Shown here: positions 63,902 to 64,000 of the stretch, piece by piece | How positions within the stretch are numbered: position 1 is the stretch's first letter | How the letters are laid out: every line of letters starts with the position of its first letter | Source of the DNA: Roseibium suaedae | Lineage (GTDB): Bacteria; Pseudomonadota; Alphaproteobacteria; Rhizobiales; Stappiaceae | NCBI RefSeq assembly: GCF_900142725.1 | Contig: NZ_FRBW01000004.1 | Location: 1-64,000 of the forward strand | Reading direction: 5' to 3' | Length of the DNA stretch: 64,000 nucleotides | Position numbers and translations under genes: made by a program | Notes under the pieces: model-generated | What the model saw: only the letters and a program-made list of their open reading frames with translations | The model's database searches: none | What the model was told of the DNA's origin: nothing

Positions 63902-64000
63902 TCAGACGCCATCTTTTGCTGCCGCCGAACGCAGTTGATGCAGAAGATGAGCAAGGGATTCGGGCGACAAACCACCAATGGTCGAGGCAAGACGGTTGGC
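63902..64000 (-). CDS. Partial gene, C-terminal 32 residues only
   Basis: An open frame enters from the right edge and ends in TGA at 63904-63902. The tail contains LASTIGGLSPESLAHLLHQL, an amphipathic helix-like segment. It lies about 120 bp upstream of glnD on the same strand. The fragment is too short to identify; it does not look like the MutS C-terminus sometimes found near glnD. Confidence 0.5.
   Translation of the reverse strand, partial: ANRLASTIGGLSPESLAHLLHQLRSAAAKDGV

Noticed and set aside
63902..64000. MutS C-terminus upstream of glnD
   Set aside because: The visible tail does not match MutS C-terminal wording, and 32 residues are too few to name any family.
1..64000. CRISPR arrays, rRNA, tRNA, prophage or insertion sequences
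   Set aside because: No regular spacer-repeat array, tRNA cloverleaf, rRNA core, transposase or integrase could be seen on either strand.

Overview
The window is about 60% G+C, densely coded and chromosomal in character. Three things point to an alphaproteobacterium of the Hyphomicrobiales (Rhizobiales) type, perhaps Stappiaceae-like: the glnD-murJ-trpS tract, the LpoA-like/rsmI/yraN/gshB block, and the many transport and dicarboxylate genes. The placement is inferred from gene content and order; no database search was possible. I see no rRNA, tRNA, CRISPR array, insertion sequence or phage gene. All 62 coding regions appear intact except one cut by the right edge.

Layout. 1-461 is a non-coding, G-depleted, A/C-rich stretch. 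462-5157 (minus) carries a biotin ECF transporter (bioM, bioN, bioY) followed by an acyl-CoA ligase and a thiolase that lacks canonical catalytic residues. 5256-8643 holds a MocR-type regulator divergent from a LysE exporter, a DUF1127 peptide and a LysR regulator. 8662-13919 has purU, a small M15 peptidase lipoprotein, a Spx/ArsC-like protein, an FAD oxidase and a membrane/ferredoxin/nucleotide-cyclase fusion. 14113-19435 is a five-gene-function peptide-type ABC operon with its two ATPases fused. 19853-28784 contains a pseudo-enzyme relative of copper P-type ATPases, an IlvD/Edd sugar-acid dehydratase, an SCP2-type protein, gfa, denD and a divergent pair of citrate synthases, one carrying an HTH.

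29346-42099 is a long minus-strand tract: a TRAP dicarboxylate transporter (dctPQM), an ECF41 sigma factor with its AhpD-like partner, dctD and dctB, then modABC, modE and a GMC oxidoreductase. Several regulatory links can be read directly. A near-perfect sigma-54 promoter and two paired upstream sites precede dctP. A perfect ECF41-type promoter precedes the ahpD-sigma pair. A 26-bp ModE-like palindrome precedes modA.

42314-64000 is largely housekeeping: coaBC, an LpoA-like lipoprotein, rsmI, yraN, gshB, hppD with a divergent Lrp regulator, OmpA, dut, cysK, trpS, murJ and glnD. It also holds a low-GC DUF2199 gene and two copies of a palindromic intergenic repeat.

The items most worth a second look are: the degenerate P-type ATPase (19853-21424); the membrane/2Fe-2S/cyclase fusion (12174-13919); the HTH-citrate synthase with its operator-like palindromes (26407-27627); the bioMNY-ligase-thiolase operon; and the ECF41 cassette inserted inside the dct locus.
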